A stretch of DNA of 64,000 nt from Ruegeria sp. TM1040 (lineage in GTDB: Bacteria; Pseudomonadota; Alphaproteobacteria; Rhodobacterales; Rhodobacteraceae), in the NCBI RefSeq assembly GCF_000014065.1, contig NC_008043.1, forward strand, positions 510,001 to 574,000, written 5' to 3'. Each line of letters begins with the position of its first letter. Position 1 is the first letter of the stretch. The position numbers were made by a program, and so were the translations under genes. The notes under the pieces are model-generated. The model was not told the DNA's origin, did not search any database, and saw nothing but the letters and a program-made list of their open reading frames with translations. Of the stretch, positions 1 to 9,646 are shown piece after piece.

Positions 1-1183
<1,183 letters not shown>

Positions 1184-1240
1184 CTGATCCAGTAAAAGAC
1201 AGCCAAAAACCAAAAAGCAAAAACAAAACTTGGACAACTC

Positions 1241-1288
1241 GTTGACCCTCATAAAGGGGTCAACACGTTGATGATGAAAATCATCAAC
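1241..1288 (+). other. two hairpins in the 23S-5S spacer
   Basis: The spacer of about 240 bases between 23S and 5S holds two perfect inverted repeats: GTTGACCC (1241-1248) with GGGTCAAC (1257-1264), and GTTGATGAT (1267-1275) with ATCATCAAC (1280-1288). I infer that they are processing or anti-termination structures of the rRNA precursor. No gene is seen in the spacer. Confidence 0.55.
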
Positions 1289-1412
1289 ACGTTGATAAAA
1301 CTGAAATGAAGCAGAACATACATGTTCTGTGACATAACTCAGGTGTGGCCACGCGATTTGCCTCCGGCATATCGCTTCCGGCCACCGTCTGAACTCGCTT
1401 CGCGAGTGCAGC

Positions 1413-1560
1413 TTTGGGTTCTTATTCGGTTTGGTGGCCAAAGCACAAGCGAAACACCCGGTCCCTTCCCGAACCCGGAAGTTAAGCGCTGTTGCGCCGA
1501 TGGTACTGCATCTTAAGGTGTGGGAGAGTAGGGCACCGCCAAACCTAATAAGAACCCAAA
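1413..1560 (+). repeat. 14-bp inverted repeat enclosing 5S rRNA
   Basis: TTTGGGTTCTTATT at 1413-1426 is the exact reverse complement of AATAAGAACCCAAA at 1547-1560. The two arms flank the 5S gene directly and would form a long helix extending the 5S terminal stem. Such stems are typical RNase III/RNase E maturation substrates; that role is inferred. Confidence 0.7.
1428..1545 (+). rRNA. rrf: 5S ribosomal RNA
   Basis: The terminal helix is GGTTTGG (1428-1434) with CCAAACC (1539-1545). Between the arms are conserved 5S blocks: ACACCCGGTCCC, CCGAACCCGGAAGTTAAG, GCGCCGATGGTA and GTGGGAGAGTAGG. Length is about 118 nt, normal for 5S. It follows 23S and precedes tRNA-fMet, the usual order in Rhodobacterales rrn operons. 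Ends are set by the terminal stem and could shift by one or two bases. Confidence 0.95.
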
Positions 1561-1595
1561 TAAATCCTCTCTAAACAAAAAAACAAAACAAACAA

Positions 1596-1672
<77 letters not shown>

Positions 1673-1756
1673 AATCAAATACATGATTACAACAAACTAA
1701 ACCTCGCATCCGCGGGGAAAATCGCGTTCGAGAAAACGAAAAACAACGCACAAGGG

Positions 1757-2020
1757 TCACGAGAACTCGGAAACAAGTTGGTCCAGCATATCTCGTCCCA
1801 AGGGCTTCGACAGAAACCAGCCGACTGACGCAAATGACTCAGCCTTGCGTGCATCCGCGGGATTGCTTGACGTCGTCAAAAGAGCAACTTTGACTGGCGG
1901 TTGCGCCTGGCTCAACTTCTCATCGACAATCTCCAGGAACTCAAAGCCGTTCATTCGGGGCATGTTGATGTCCAGAAGAATAAGCTCCGGTAGCCTGTCA
2001 CACCGCTCAAGCTCCTCAAT
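1757..2020 (-). pseudogene. response-regulator receiver domain, N-terminus lost
   Basis: The C-terminal two thirds of a CheY-like receiver domain. The phospho-acceptor segment ILLDINMPRMNG, the conserved LLTTSS segment (Thr/Ser) and the FLSKPL segment (Lys) are all present. The first beta strand and its acidic pair are absent. The open frame runs on into IS3 orfA sequence (2021-2116, first possible start TTG at 2116), so no proper receiver start exists. I infer that an insertion element landed in, or recombined with, a small stand-alone response regulator and removed its 5' end. It is unlikely to work as a phospho-receiver without the acidic pocket. Confidence 0.7.
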
Positions 2021-2283
2021 CGCCGACTCGGACAGGATCAACGTGTCCAGTGCCAGTTCCGACACTTCGCGCCAAAGCCGGTCGTTGTCCTTCTGAAGAC
2101 GCTTGAGTTCCTGCAATTGACCGGAGCCCGTCCTACCGTATTTCGTCTCTAGCGGAAGAACGTCTGTTCAGTCACACCAATCTGATGCATCTCATCCAGA
2201 AGTGGCATGCCTGGACCCGTCAGAAACGTAACCTGCCGTAACTTCGTGACAATCTTTACAGGCTTGGGGCGCTTAGAGCCCAT
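2021..2283 (-). pseudogene. decayed IS3-family orfA (transposase HTH subunit)
   Basis: From ATG at 2283 the minus strand reads MGSKRPKPVKIVTKLRQV, then QIGVTEQTFFR, before a TAG stop at 2149-2151. In another frame the following segment reads KYGRTGSGQLQELKRLQKDN then LDTLILSESA. Joined, this matches the shape of an IS3-family OrfA of about 88 residues: HTH, an RW..YGG-like segment, a leucine-rich ELKRLQ coiled coil and an LDKLIL-like end. The frame break near 2140-2150 makes it a pseudogene. No orfB and no convincing terminal inverted repeats are present, so only a remnant survives, fused in frame to the receiver fragment. Assignment is by recalled family pattern. Confidence 0.7.
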
Positions 2284-2318
2284 CTGTGCTATGGGCCTTC
2301 GGTTTCTGGGGGCAGGTG

Positions 2319-2354
2319 CAAACGCGCGCAGCCCTGATGCGCGGCGCGCGTTTG
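2319..2354 (-). terminator. candidate terminator after ABC ATPase gene
   Basis: A perfect 11-bp inverted repeat, CAAACGCGCGC (2319-2329) and GCGCGCGTTTG (2344-2354), lies 20 bases past the stop of the minus-strand ABC gene. There is no strong T-run, so it may end transcription inefficiently or only stabilise the mRNA 3' end. Confidence 0.45.
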
Positions 2355-2373
2355 ATGCGGCGCGTGAGCAGCC

Positions 2374-3432
2374 CTAGCGCAACCGTTCTTCGGATTGCGC
2401 GTCAAACAGGAACACGTCGCGGTCTTCAAAGTCAAAGCCGACGGAGTCGCCTTCCTCTAGGCTGTCTTCTTCGCGGGTTTCCACGATGAGCTTGGCGCCC
2501 TCTGCGCAGATCAGGTGATCGTAAGAGACCCCTCCCAAGCGTTCGCGCAGATCCAACGTGGCAGGACCATCGGCGCTCAGTCGGATGTGTTGCGGACGCA
2601 GGCCCACGATGACCTTGGCCCCGTCTTGCGGCAACGCTACCGAAGTGGTGATCTCGCGTCCGCCAAAGGCTCTTACCACAACCTTGCCACCGCGAACCTC
2701 TCCCTCGACAAAATTCATGCTCGGAGAGCCGATGAACCCGGCGACAAAGCGATTGTCGGGATCGTTATACAACTCCATCGGCTTGCCGACCTGCTCGACG
2801 CGCCCGGCGCGCAGCACCACGATCTTGTCCGCAAGGGTCATGGCCTCGACCTGATCATGGGTAACATAGATCATCGTTGCGCCAATTTCCTTGTGCAGAC
2901 GCGCGATCTCCACCCGCATGTCAACGCGCAGCTCTGCGTCAAGATTGGAGAGCGGCTCGTCAAACAGGAACACCTCGGGGCCCCGCACGATGGCGCGGCC
3001 GATGGCAACGCGCTGGCGCTGGCCACCAGAGAGCGCCTTGGGCTTGCGTTTGAGGTATTGATCGAGTTGCAGGATGCGCGAGGCCTCTGCGACCTTCTCC
3101 TTGATCTCCGCCTTGGGGTGGCCGGTCATCTTGAGGCCAAAGCCCATGTTTTCCTCAACCGTCATATGGGGATAGAGCGCGTAGGACTGGAATACCATTG
3201 CGACACCACGCTCGGCGGCATCCAGATCTGTCACATCGCGGCTGCCGATGTGGATCTTGCCCGCCGTGGTTTCCTCAAGCCCCGCCACCATGCGCAGCAA
3301 GGTGGATTTCCCGCAGCCCGAAGGCCCCACGAAGACGCAGAACTCGCCGTCCTCAATCTCGAGGTTCACATCAAAGATGGTCTGCACTTCGCCGTATTTC
3401 TTGACGGCATTTGTCAGCGTGACACCAGTCAT
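2374..3432 (-). CDS. sugar ABC transporter ATPase (UgpC/MalK type)
   Basis: Energises the sugar uptake system whose binding protein and permeases are encoded divergently at 4420-7583. The protein has 352 residues from ATG at 3432, normal for MalK/UgpC proteins. Walker [11 protein letters not shown]-loop [12 protein letters not shown], signature LSGGQRQR, Walker [13 protein letters not shown] and switch His in YVTHDQ are all present, followed by a C-terminal MalK regulatory OB-fold domain ([10 protein letters not shown]). A longer frame reaches 3531 but the family start is [14 protein letters not shown]. It lies 55 bases downstream of the IclR gene on the same strand, so both probably share a transcript. 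Substrate, inferred from context, is an alpha- or beta-galactoside. Confidence 0.93.
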   Translation of the reverse strand: MTGVTLTNAVKKYGEVQTIFDVNLEIEDGEFCVFVGPSGCGKSTLLRMVAGLEETTAGKIHIGSRDVTDLDAAERGVAMVFQSYALYPHMTVEENMGFGLKMTGHPKAEIKEKVAEASRILQLDQYLKRKPKALSGGQRQRVAIGRAIVRGPEVFLFDEPLSNLDAELRVDMRVEIARLHKEIGATMIYVTHDQVEAMTLADKIVVLRAGRVEQVGKPMELYNDPDNRFVAGFIGSPSMNFVEGEVRGGKVVVRAFGGREITTSVALPQDGAKVIVGLRPQHIRLSADGPATLDLRERLGGVSYDHLICAEGAKLIVETREEDSLEEGDSVGFDFEDRDVFLFDAQSEERLR

Positions 3433-3487
3433 GATTTCGTCCTTTTCAAAAAGCGCGGGAGCGATGGTGCCCGACGCCGGTCGTGGG

Positions 3488-4279
3488 TCAGGTGGGGAAC
3501 TGCCAGCTTTCGGCAGCCTCAGCGATCTCATTTGCAGTCTTCAAAAGCAGCGGTTTCAGAGAGGTGAGACCCTCCAGAGATTGCCGCTCTGTTGATGAGG
3601 TGATCGACAAGGCCCCCATGACACGATCCTTTGATGACAGGATCGGGGCGGCGATGCAGATGATACCGGGTTCGTGTTCTTCGCGGTCAAAGGCGATGCC
3701 CTGCGCGCGAATGTCGTCAAGCTCTGCGCGAAAACCGGCTTCATTGGCCAGAGTATGCGCGGTGTGCTGGAAAAACGCCTGCCGCCGGATCGCGTCCTCG
3801 CGGGCGCTCTCGTCCAGATGCGCGATCATCGCTTTGCCGACCCCGGTGCAATAGCCGGGGCCGATCTTGCCAGCCTGACTGAACATCTCGATCGGGGTGC
3901 GGGCGTTGCGCTTGTCCACATAGAGCACCTGCCCCTGATCGAGCTGCGCCAGGTGGATGGTCTCACCAACCTCTGCAGACAGCGCATCCAGATGCGGACG
4001 GGCCACCGGCGCAAGCGAGCTCTGTCGCCAGGCCGCATGCGCGAGCCGGACCAACCGCAATCCGGGGGCGTAGGTCTGCTGTGCCTCGTCGAAACTGAGC
4101 ATGCCCTGATTCGTCAGTGTCTGGACCAGCCGATAGAGCGTGGCCTTTGGATGCACCGACGCCGCGAGCAATTCGCCAAAGCGCACAGGCCGTCCGTATT
4201 CCGCGACCTGATCCAAAACTTCCAAGGCTTTTCCGACGGTTCCGTCATTGCTGCGCTGCGGCGCATTTGCCGTTGCCAT
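3488..4279 (-). CDS. IclR-family transcriptional regulator
   Basis: DNA-binding regulator of 263 residues, the usual size for IclR proteins. Residues about 15-75 form the winged HTH ([20 protein letters not shown], then [13 protein letters not shown]). The rest is the IclR effector domain, with [28 protein letters not shown] and, near the end, GALSIT. It is transcribed away from the sugar-binding-protein gene at 4420 across a 140-base region holding a large palindrome, the usual layout for a local regulator that controls both directions. The effector is probably a galactose-derived metabolite, by inference only. Confidence 0.92.
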   Translation of the reverse strand: MATANAPQRSNDGTVGKALEVLDQVAEYGRPVRFGELLAASVHPKATLYRLVQTLTNQGMLSFDEAQQTYAPGLRLVRLAHAAWRQSSLAPVARPHLDALSAEVGETIHLAQLDQGQVLYVDKRNARTPIEMFSQAGKIGPGYCTGVGKAMIAHLDESAREDAIRRQAFFQHTAHTLANEAGFRAELDDIRAQGIAFDREEHEPGIICIAAPILSSKDRVMGALSITSSTERQSLEGLTSLKPLLLKTANEIAEAAESWQFPT

Positions 4280-4349
4280 TGCTGTCCTCCCTCACGTCTC
4301 CAAGCTCAAGAGCGAAGAGACTGTTGACATTCATAGCCAGACTCTTCCA

Positions 4350-4390
4350 TGGTTTCAATAGTTGGAAACTGGTTCCATATAATGAAACCA
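4350..4390. promoter_or_regulatory. nested palindrome, probable IclR operator
   Basis: TGGTTTCA at 4350-4357 and TGAAACCA at 4383-4390 are perfect inverted arms. Inside them TGGAA (4363-4367) and TTCCA (4373-4377) form a second palindrome. It sits in the divergent region between the IclR gene and the sugar operon and overlaps the likely -10 box. Control by the adjacent IclR protein is inferred. Confidence 0.6.
4378..4383 (+). promoter_or_regulatory. candidate -10 box of the sugar operon
   Basis: A perfect TATAAT, 37 bases before the ATG of the binding-protein gene. No good -35 box is found 16-18 bases upstream, where the palindromic operator lies instead, which would suit activator-dependent or repressible transcription. 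A TTGACA at 4324-4329 has no matching -10. Confidence 0.4.
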
Positions 4391-4419
4391 CTGGCCGACA
4401 GTCAATATGGGAGGATACC

Positions 4420-5673
4420 ATGAACTTGCTGAAGGGAACGGCCGCAGGACTTGCGATGGCCGTCGGGCTGGCCGCATCTGCTCAGGCATCGGAGCTGACC
4501 GGAACGCTCAAGATTTTCTCGGATATGTCGAACCCGGCACCGCGCGCGGTGATGGAGAAGATGGCGTCCGATTTTGATGCACTGCATCCCAATCTGAAAG
4601 TCGAACTGACCGTCATCGACCGCGAAGCCTACAAGACCCAGATTCGCAACTTCCTGACCGCCAATGCGCCGGATGTTGCCAACTGGTACGCTGCCAACCG
4701 CATGCGCCCCTATGTGTCGGCCGGTCTCTTTGAGGATGTCTCTGACCTCTGGGCAGAGCCTGCGATTGCGGAAAACCTTGCGTCCACCAAGGGCGCGATG
4801 ACGCTTGATGGCAAGCAGTGGGGCGTGCCCTATACCTACTATCAGTGGGGCGTCTACTACCGCGAGGACATCTACAACGAACTGGGTCTCGAAGAGCCAA
4901 GCGACTGGGCAACCTTCAAGTCCAACTGCCAGAAGATTCTCGACTCGGGCCGCAAGTGCTTCACCATTGGTTCCAAGTTCCTCTGGACCGCCGGCGGCTG
5001 GTTTGACTATCTGAACATGCGTACCAACGGCTACGACTTCCACATGGCGCTGACCAATGGGGACGTGGAATGGACCGATGACCGAGTGAAGCAAACCTTT
5101 GCCAATTGGCGCGAGCTGATCGACATGGGCGCCTTTATCGACAACCACCAGTCCTACAGCTGGCAGGAGGCGCTGCCCTTCATGGTGAATGGTGAAGCGG
5201 CGGCCTACCTCATGGGGAACTTTTCCGTGGCCCCGCTGCGCGAAGCGGGTCTGAGCGACGAGCAACTTGATTTCTACCAGTTCCCGGCGATCAACCCGGA
5301 TGTCGAGCTGGCCGAAGATGCGCCGACCGATACGTTCCACATCCCGTCCGGGGCCCAGAACAAGGAAGCGGCGCGTGAGTTCCTGCGCTATGTGGTCTCT
5401 GCGGACGTGCAGACCGCGATCAATGCGGGCGACGCACTTGGGCAGCTGCCGGTCAATGCCTCTTCCTCGGTGGATGATGACGAGATGCTGAACCAGGGCT
5501 TCGAGATGCTCTCCTCCAACAGCCCCGGCGGTATCGCGCAGTTCTTTGATCGCGACGCCCCGGCCGAGATGGCCTCGGTGGCGATGGAAGGCTTCCAGGA
5601 GTTCATGGTGTTCCCCGACAATCTCGACGACATCCTGAACCGTCTCGAGAAGGCCCGTCAGCGGATCTACTAA
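4420..5673 (+). CDS. extracellular sugar-binding protein (ABC, family 1)
   Basis: Periplasmic receptor of a carbohydrate ABC importer, 417 residues. The start ATG at 4420 has GGGAGG about 5-10 bases upstream and gives a classic signal peptide: MNLLKG, a hydrophobic stretch and ASAQASE with cleavage near residue 24. The in-frame extension to 4117 overlaps the regulator gene and is rejected. The mature part shows the type-1 solute-binding pattern: FDALHPNLKVELTVIDREAYKTQ near the N-terminus, PDVANWYAANRM, GVPYTYYQWGVYYREDIYNE and many aromatic residues that stack on sugars. It is the first gene of the operon and is followed by a strong stem-loop, typical for a binding protein made in excess over its permeases. 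Confidence 0.92.
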   Translation: MNLLKGTAAGLAMAVGLAASAQASELTGTLKIFSDMSNPAPRAVMEKMASDFDALHPNLKVELTVIDREAYKTQIRNFLTANAPDVANWYAANRMRPYVSAGLFEDVSDLWAEPAIAENLASTKGAMTLDGKQWGVPYTYYQWGVYYREDIYNELGLEEPSDWATFKSNCQKILDSGRKCFTIGSKFLWTAGGWFDYLNMRTNGYDFHMALTNGDVEWTDDRVKQTFANWRELIDMGAFIDNHQSYSWQEALPFMVNGEAAAYLMGNFSVAPLREAGLSDEQLDFYQFPAINPDVELAEDAPTDTFHIPSGAQNKEAAREFLRYVVSADVQTAINAGDALGQLPVNASSSVDDDEMLNQGFEMLSSNSPGGIAQFFDRDAPAEMASVAMEGFQEFMVFPDNLDDILNRLEKARQRIY

Positions 5674-5684
5674 GCGTGACAGTC

Positions 5685-5707
5685 GGGCGGGAGCATGCCT
5701 CCCGCCC
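5685..5707 (+). terminator. intercistronic stem-loop after the binding-protein gene
   Basis: GGGCGGGAG (5685-5693) and CTCCCGCCC (5699-5707) form a perfect 9-bp GC-rich stem with a 5-base loop, 11 bases after the stop codon. There is no T-run. Such hairpins between a binding protein and its permeases usually protect the upstream mRNA and reduce read-through; that role is inferred. Confidence 0.6.
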
Positions 5708-5811
5708 GCATCCCCCTGCGGCCATGTGGGCCGCTTTGCCGATATATTTTTGATCGCCCACCCGATCCGCCTGACGGCGGGGCGCGGTGCCTGTATCCGG
5801 GAGAGACTCCT

Positions 5812-6735
5812 TTGGCTGACACTACGACCCCCCTCAGAGATGGCGCGCCGGGCTGGATACGGCGCAACCGTCAGTCGCTTGCACCTGCCCTGTTCTTGTT
5901 GCCTGGGGTGTTGTTCTTCCTGTTCTACGTGATCTTTCCGATCCTGCAGAGCTTCAACCTGTCGTTTTACCGTTGGGACGGCTTGGGCGAGCCGGTCTAT
6001 GTCGGTGTAGAGAACTACGTCGAGCTGATGGACGACCGCGCCTTTGAGGTCTCCATGTGGAACAACCTCAAATGGCTGCTGCTCTACTTGCTTGCGATCC
6101 CTGCAGGGTTGGCGATCGCATTGTTTCTCAACCAGAACATTGTCGGCATCCGGCTCTATAAGTCTCTGTTTTTCTTCCCCTTTGTGATCAGTCAGGTGGT
6201 TGTCGGACTGGTGTTCAGCTGGTTCTATGACCCCACGTTTGGGCTCTTGAACCAGATCCTTGGCTTTTTTGGCTTTGGCACGCTCAACGTTCTGGGCGAT
6301 CCGAGTCTTGTCACATACGGGATCATTTTTGCCGGGCTCTGGCCGCAGACGGCCTATTGCATGATCCTCTATCTCACCGGTCTCAATGCCGTGGATCCAG
6401 AACAAGTGGAAGCTGCGCGGCTTGATGGGGCCAAGGGGCTCAAGATGCTGTGGTATGTCATCATCCCGCAGCTGCGTCCTGCGACTTTTATTGCCTTTGT
6501 GGTCACAATCATCGGTGCGCTCCGGTCCTTTGATCTGATCTCGATCATGACCAACGGTGGTCCCTTTGGGTCGTCGCGGGTGCTGTCGTTTTACATGTTT
6601 GAAAAAGCGCTCTCGGAATATGGGTTTCGTATGGGCTATGGCGCCGCCATTGCCGTGGTCCTGTTCCTCATCATGCTGTCCTTCATCGCCTACTTCCTGT
6701 GGTCGATGTACCAAGAAGAGAAGGGGGGCCGCTGA
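5812..6735 (+). CDS. sugar ABC transporter permease, MalF/UgpA type
   Basis: Inner-membrane channel subunit, 307 residues with about six membrane segments. The likely start is TTG at 5812, preceded by GGGAGA at 5799-5804; upstream codons to 5695 read low-complexity spacer and are rejected. The N-terminus is ADTTTPLRD, followed by the first membrane segment (LAPALFLLPGVLFFLFYVIF). The cytoplasmic EAA loop that contacts the ATPase is VEAARLDGAKGLKMLWYVI. It pairs with the permease downstream (TGATG overlap at 6733-6737) and with the ATPase at 2374-3432. Confidence 0.9.
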   Translation: MADTTTPLRDGAPGWIRRNRQSLAPALFLLPGVLFFLFYVIFPILQSFNLSFYRWDGLGEPVYVGVENYVELMDDRAFEVSMWNNLKWLLLYLLAIPAGLAIALFLNQNIVGIRLYKSLFFFPFVISQVVVGLVFSWFYDPTFGLLNQILGFFGFGTLNVLGDPSLVTYGIIFAGLWPQTAYCMILYLTGLNAVDPEQVEAARLDGAKGLKMLWYVIIPQLRPATFIAFVVTIIGALRSFDLISIMTNGGPFGSSRVLSFYMFEKALSEYGFRMGYGAAIAVVLFLIMLSFIAYFLWSMYQEEKGGR

Positions 6736-7583
6736 TGTTCCCGCGTCCGATCGAGAAATCCTCGCCCGCCTGGGCCGCCACCTATCAGGCCCTGGTGCCG
6801 ATGGCGTTGGTTCTGTGGCTTTTGCCGCTGATCGCGGTGGCTGTGTTCTCCATCAAGCCGGATGTGGATTTCACCACCGGCAACTACTGGGGCTGGCCCT
6901 CTGCCTTCAAAGGGTTTGAGAACTACGGCAAGGTGTTCTTTGCCTCAGACATGCCGCGCTATCTTTTGAATTCGGTGCTGATCACGGTGCCGACGGTGAT
7001 CGGTGCAGTGGCGCTCTCCTGCATGACGGGCTTTGCGCTTGGGGTGTATAAATTCCGGGGCAACCTCTTGTTGTTCTTCATGTTTGTTGCCGGAAACTTT
7101 GTTCCGTTCCAGATCCTGATGGTGCCGGTGCGGGACCTCACCCTGGATATGGGGCTCTACAATACCAAACTGGGCCTGGTGCTCTTTCATGTGGCGTTTC
7201 AGACCGGGTTCTGCACGCTCTTCATGCGCAACTTCATTCGGGCGCTCCCGTTCGAGCTGATCGAGGCTGCGCGGGTGGAGGGCGTCGCAGAATGGCGGAT
7301 CTTCTGGTTTGTGGTGCTGCCGTTGATGAAGCCCGCCATTGCGGCGCTGGCGGTGCTGATCTTCACCTTTATCTGGAATGATTACTTCTGGGCGGTGGTC
7401 CTGACCCAAGGGGCCGAAAGCCAGCCGGTGACGGCGGGGATCACCTCTTTCAATGCGCAATATCGCGCGGCCTACCACCTGATGAGCGCAGGCTCCATCG
7501 TGGCGGCGCTGCCGCCGGTTGCGATGTTCTTCCTGATGCAGCGGCACTTTATCGCCGGGCTGACGCTTGGGGCCGTGAAATGA
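6735..7583 (+). CDS. sugar ABC transporter permease, MalG/UgpE type
   Basis: Second channel subunit of the importer, 282 residues. The start ATG at 6735 overlaps the previous stop (TGATG). There are about six hydrophobic segments, the first being LVPMALVLWLLPLIAVAVF. The EAA loop reads IEAARVEGVAEWRIFWFVVL. The stop overlaps the start of the alpha-galactosidase gene (ATGA at 7580-7583), so transport and hydrolysis are translationally coupled. This suits uptake of intact oligosaccharide followed by cytoplasmic cleavage. Confidence 0.91.
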   Translation: MFPRPIEKSSPAWAATYQALVPMALVLWLLPLIAVAVFSIKPDVDFTTGNYWGWPSAFKGFENYGKVFFASDMPRYLLNSVLITVPTVIGAVALSCMTGFALGVYKFRGNLLLFFMFVAGNFVPFQILMVPVRDLTLDMGLYNTKLGLVLFHVAFQTGFCTLFMRNFIRALPFELIEAARVEGVAEWRIFWFVVLPLMKPAIAALAVLIFTFIWNDYFWAVVLTQGAESQPVTAGITSFNAQYRAAYHLMSAGSIVAALPPVAMFFLMQRHFIAGLTLGAVK

Positions 7584-9646
7584 GCGACGGGCTGCAACTC
7601 TGGCGGATCGATGCGCCGGGTCAAACGCTGGTGCTGTCGTCCGATGGCGGTCTGCCCGGCGCGCTCTACTGGGGCCCTGCGCTGCAGCCGGAGACGGATC
7701 TGATCGCACTGGCGCGCGCCGTTGAACAAGAGGTGACAGGCGGGATGATCGACCGGCTGCCGCCCTTGTCGCTCTGCCCGGAGGCCGGGCTCTCCTTTGA
7801 GGGTCAGCCGGGGCTGGTTGCCTATCGTGACGGAGCGCCGCTTTATCCACGCTTTCGCCTCGAAGACACCAACGGCGCGCAGTTTACCTGCCGTGATCGC
7901 GCGCTAGGACTGACGCTGTTCTTTGACTTCGAGGTGCGGGGCGGGACGATTGCGGCCTCGACCACGCTGACCTCGGAGCAGGACATCATCCTGCACCATC
8001 TCGCTGCGCCCGTTCTGCCGGGTCCTCAGATGGGGCAGGAGATTGTCGATGTCTGTGGCCGCTGGATCGGTGAATTCCAACTGCAACGCACCCCATGGCG
8101 CGCGGGCATTCACAAGCGCGAGGCCCGTACCGGGCGTTCGGGGCACGAGCACCCGCCCTTGGCCTATTTTCCCGAGGCGGGCGCGACCAACACCCACGGC
8201 ACCGTTTTTGCCATGCATTACGGCTGGTCCGGCGGGCATGTGATGCTGGCCGAAGAGCTGCCCTCTGGGCGGCGCCAGATCCAGTGGGGCCATGCCACGG
8301 GCACGCAAGGCGCAGGGACAAAGTTCCGCAGCGCGCCCCTCTACCTGGCGGTGTCGCAAGCAGGGTTCAACGGTTGTGCAGTGGCCTTTCAGCGTCTGCT
8401 CAGCGATCATGTGGTTGTCTGGCCCAAGCCCGAAACTCCGCGTCCGGTGCATTACAACTGCTGGGAAGCGGTCTATTTCGATCATGACTTCACTGTCCTG
8501 AGCGACATTGCCGAGCGCGCCGCGGCCCTGGGTGCAGAACGGTTTGTGCTTGATGATGGCTGGTTTGGCAGACGCGATGATGACACCACCTCCCTTGGGG
8601 ATTGGCAGATCGACCGGCGCAAATGGCCCGAGGGGCTAGGCCCGCTCATTGATCACGTCGAACGCCTAGGGATGACATTTGGTCTCTGGGTCGAGCCGGA
8701 AATGGTGAACCTCGACAGTGATCTGGCGCGGGCACATCCCGACTGGGTCTTGGGGCCTGTGGATCAGATCGAAGGCCGCCAGCAGCGGGTGTTGGACCTG
8801 TCGCGCGAAGACGTGCGAGAGCATCTTTTTCAAGTGCTGTCCGCGCTCTTGAGCGAGAACCGCATCGACTACCTGAAATGGGACCACAACCGCCTGTTGC
8901 CGATTGCGGATGCGGCCCAGACGGAGGGTATCTATGCCCTGTTGCGGGACCTTCGCAGCGCGTTCCCTAAGGTCGAAATCGAGAGCTGCGCCTCCGGCGG
9001 CGGGCGGATCGACGCGGGTATCCTGAGCCTCACGCAGCGGGTTTGGCTCTCGGACAGCAATGACGCGCTGGAGCGGATGCGCATTCAGCATGATGCGGCG
9101 CTCCTGTTGCCACTATCCGTGACGGGCTCTCACGTAGGGCCGCGCACCTGCCATACCTCCGGGCGAACCATCGATATCCACATGCGCGCCTGGGTCGCCG
9201 CCCAGCGGCACATGGGGTTTGAGATGGATCCGCGCGAGCTGACCCCGACAGAGATCGAGGCGCTGACGCGAGTCACAACCTGGTGGAAAAACAATCGCAA
9301 CTGGCGCATGCAGGCGGATATCTTGCGGTTGGATGCGCCTGATCAAAGCGTGATCGCAGAGCAGCAGATGGCCGCGGATGCCAGCCGCTTTGTGGTGTTT
9401 GCGGGCAAGGCACGGAGCGTGCATCAGATCCTGCCGCGCCCCTTGCGCCTGACAGAACTTGACCCCAAAGCCCAATACCGGATCGATCTCGTCAACCGCG
9501 AGGCGTTGCACCACCTGTCGCGCGGGCGCACCGCGCTCAAGGACGGGCCGCTTACGCTCAGCGGTGAGATTCTGATGCAGCAGGGGCTGACTCTGCCCTG
9601 GCAATTTCCTGAAACGATCTGGGTGATCGAAGGAGAAAAACTATGA
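7580..9646 (+). CDS. alpha-galactosidase, GH36
   Basis: Hydrolyses alpha-1,6-galactosides such as melibiose or raffinose-type sugars to free galactose. It has 688 residues and no signal peptide, so it is cytoplasmic. The family layout is an N-terminal beta-sandwich, a central barrel and a short C-terminal domain. The nucleophile lies in YLKWDHNR (Asp435) and the acid/base in VWLSDSNDA (Asp492). FVLDDGWFG, ESCASGGGRID and GSHVGP are other GH36 landmarks. It overlaps the permease upstream and the dehydratase gene downstream by four bases each. Substrate range beyond alpha-galactosides cannot be read from sequence. Confidence 0.93.
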   Translation: MSDGLQLWRIDAPGQTLVLSSDGGLPGALYWGPALQPETDLIALARAVEQEVTGGMIDRLPPLSLCPEAGLSFEGQPGLVAYRDGAPLYPRFRLEDTNGAQFTCRDRALGLTLFFDFEVRGGTIAASTTLTSEQDIILHHLAAPVLPGPQMGQEIVDVCGRWIGEFQLQRTPWRAGIHKREARTGRSGHEHPPLAYFPEAGATNTHGTVFAMHYGWSGGHVMLAEELPSGRRQIQWGHATGTQGAGTKFRSAPLYLAVSQAGFNGCAVAFQRLLSDHVVVWPKPETPRPVHYNCWEAVYFDHDFTVLSDIAERAAALGAERFVLDDGWFGRRDDDTTSLGDWQIDRRKWPEGLGPLIDHVERLGMTFGLWVEPEMVNLDSDLARAHPDWVLGPVDQIEGRQQRVLDLSREDVREHLFQVLSALLSENRIDYLKWDHNRLLPIADAAQTEGIYALLRDLRSAFPKVEIESCASGGGRIDAGILSLTQRVWLSDSNDALERMRIQHDAALLLPLSVTGSHVGPRTCHTSGRTIDIHMRAWVAAQRHMGFEMDPRELTPTEIEALTRVTTWWKNNRNWRMQADILRLDAPDQSVIAEQQMAADASRFVVFAGKARSVHQILPRPLRLTELDPKAQYRIDLVNREALHHLSRGRTALKDGPLTLSGEILMQQGLTLPWQFPETIWVIEGEKL

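Noticed and set aside
4402-6714. 770-codon minus-strand frame across the binding protein and permease genes
   Set aside because: His/Arg/Gly-rich composition and no family pattern; the plus strand has complete transporter genes.
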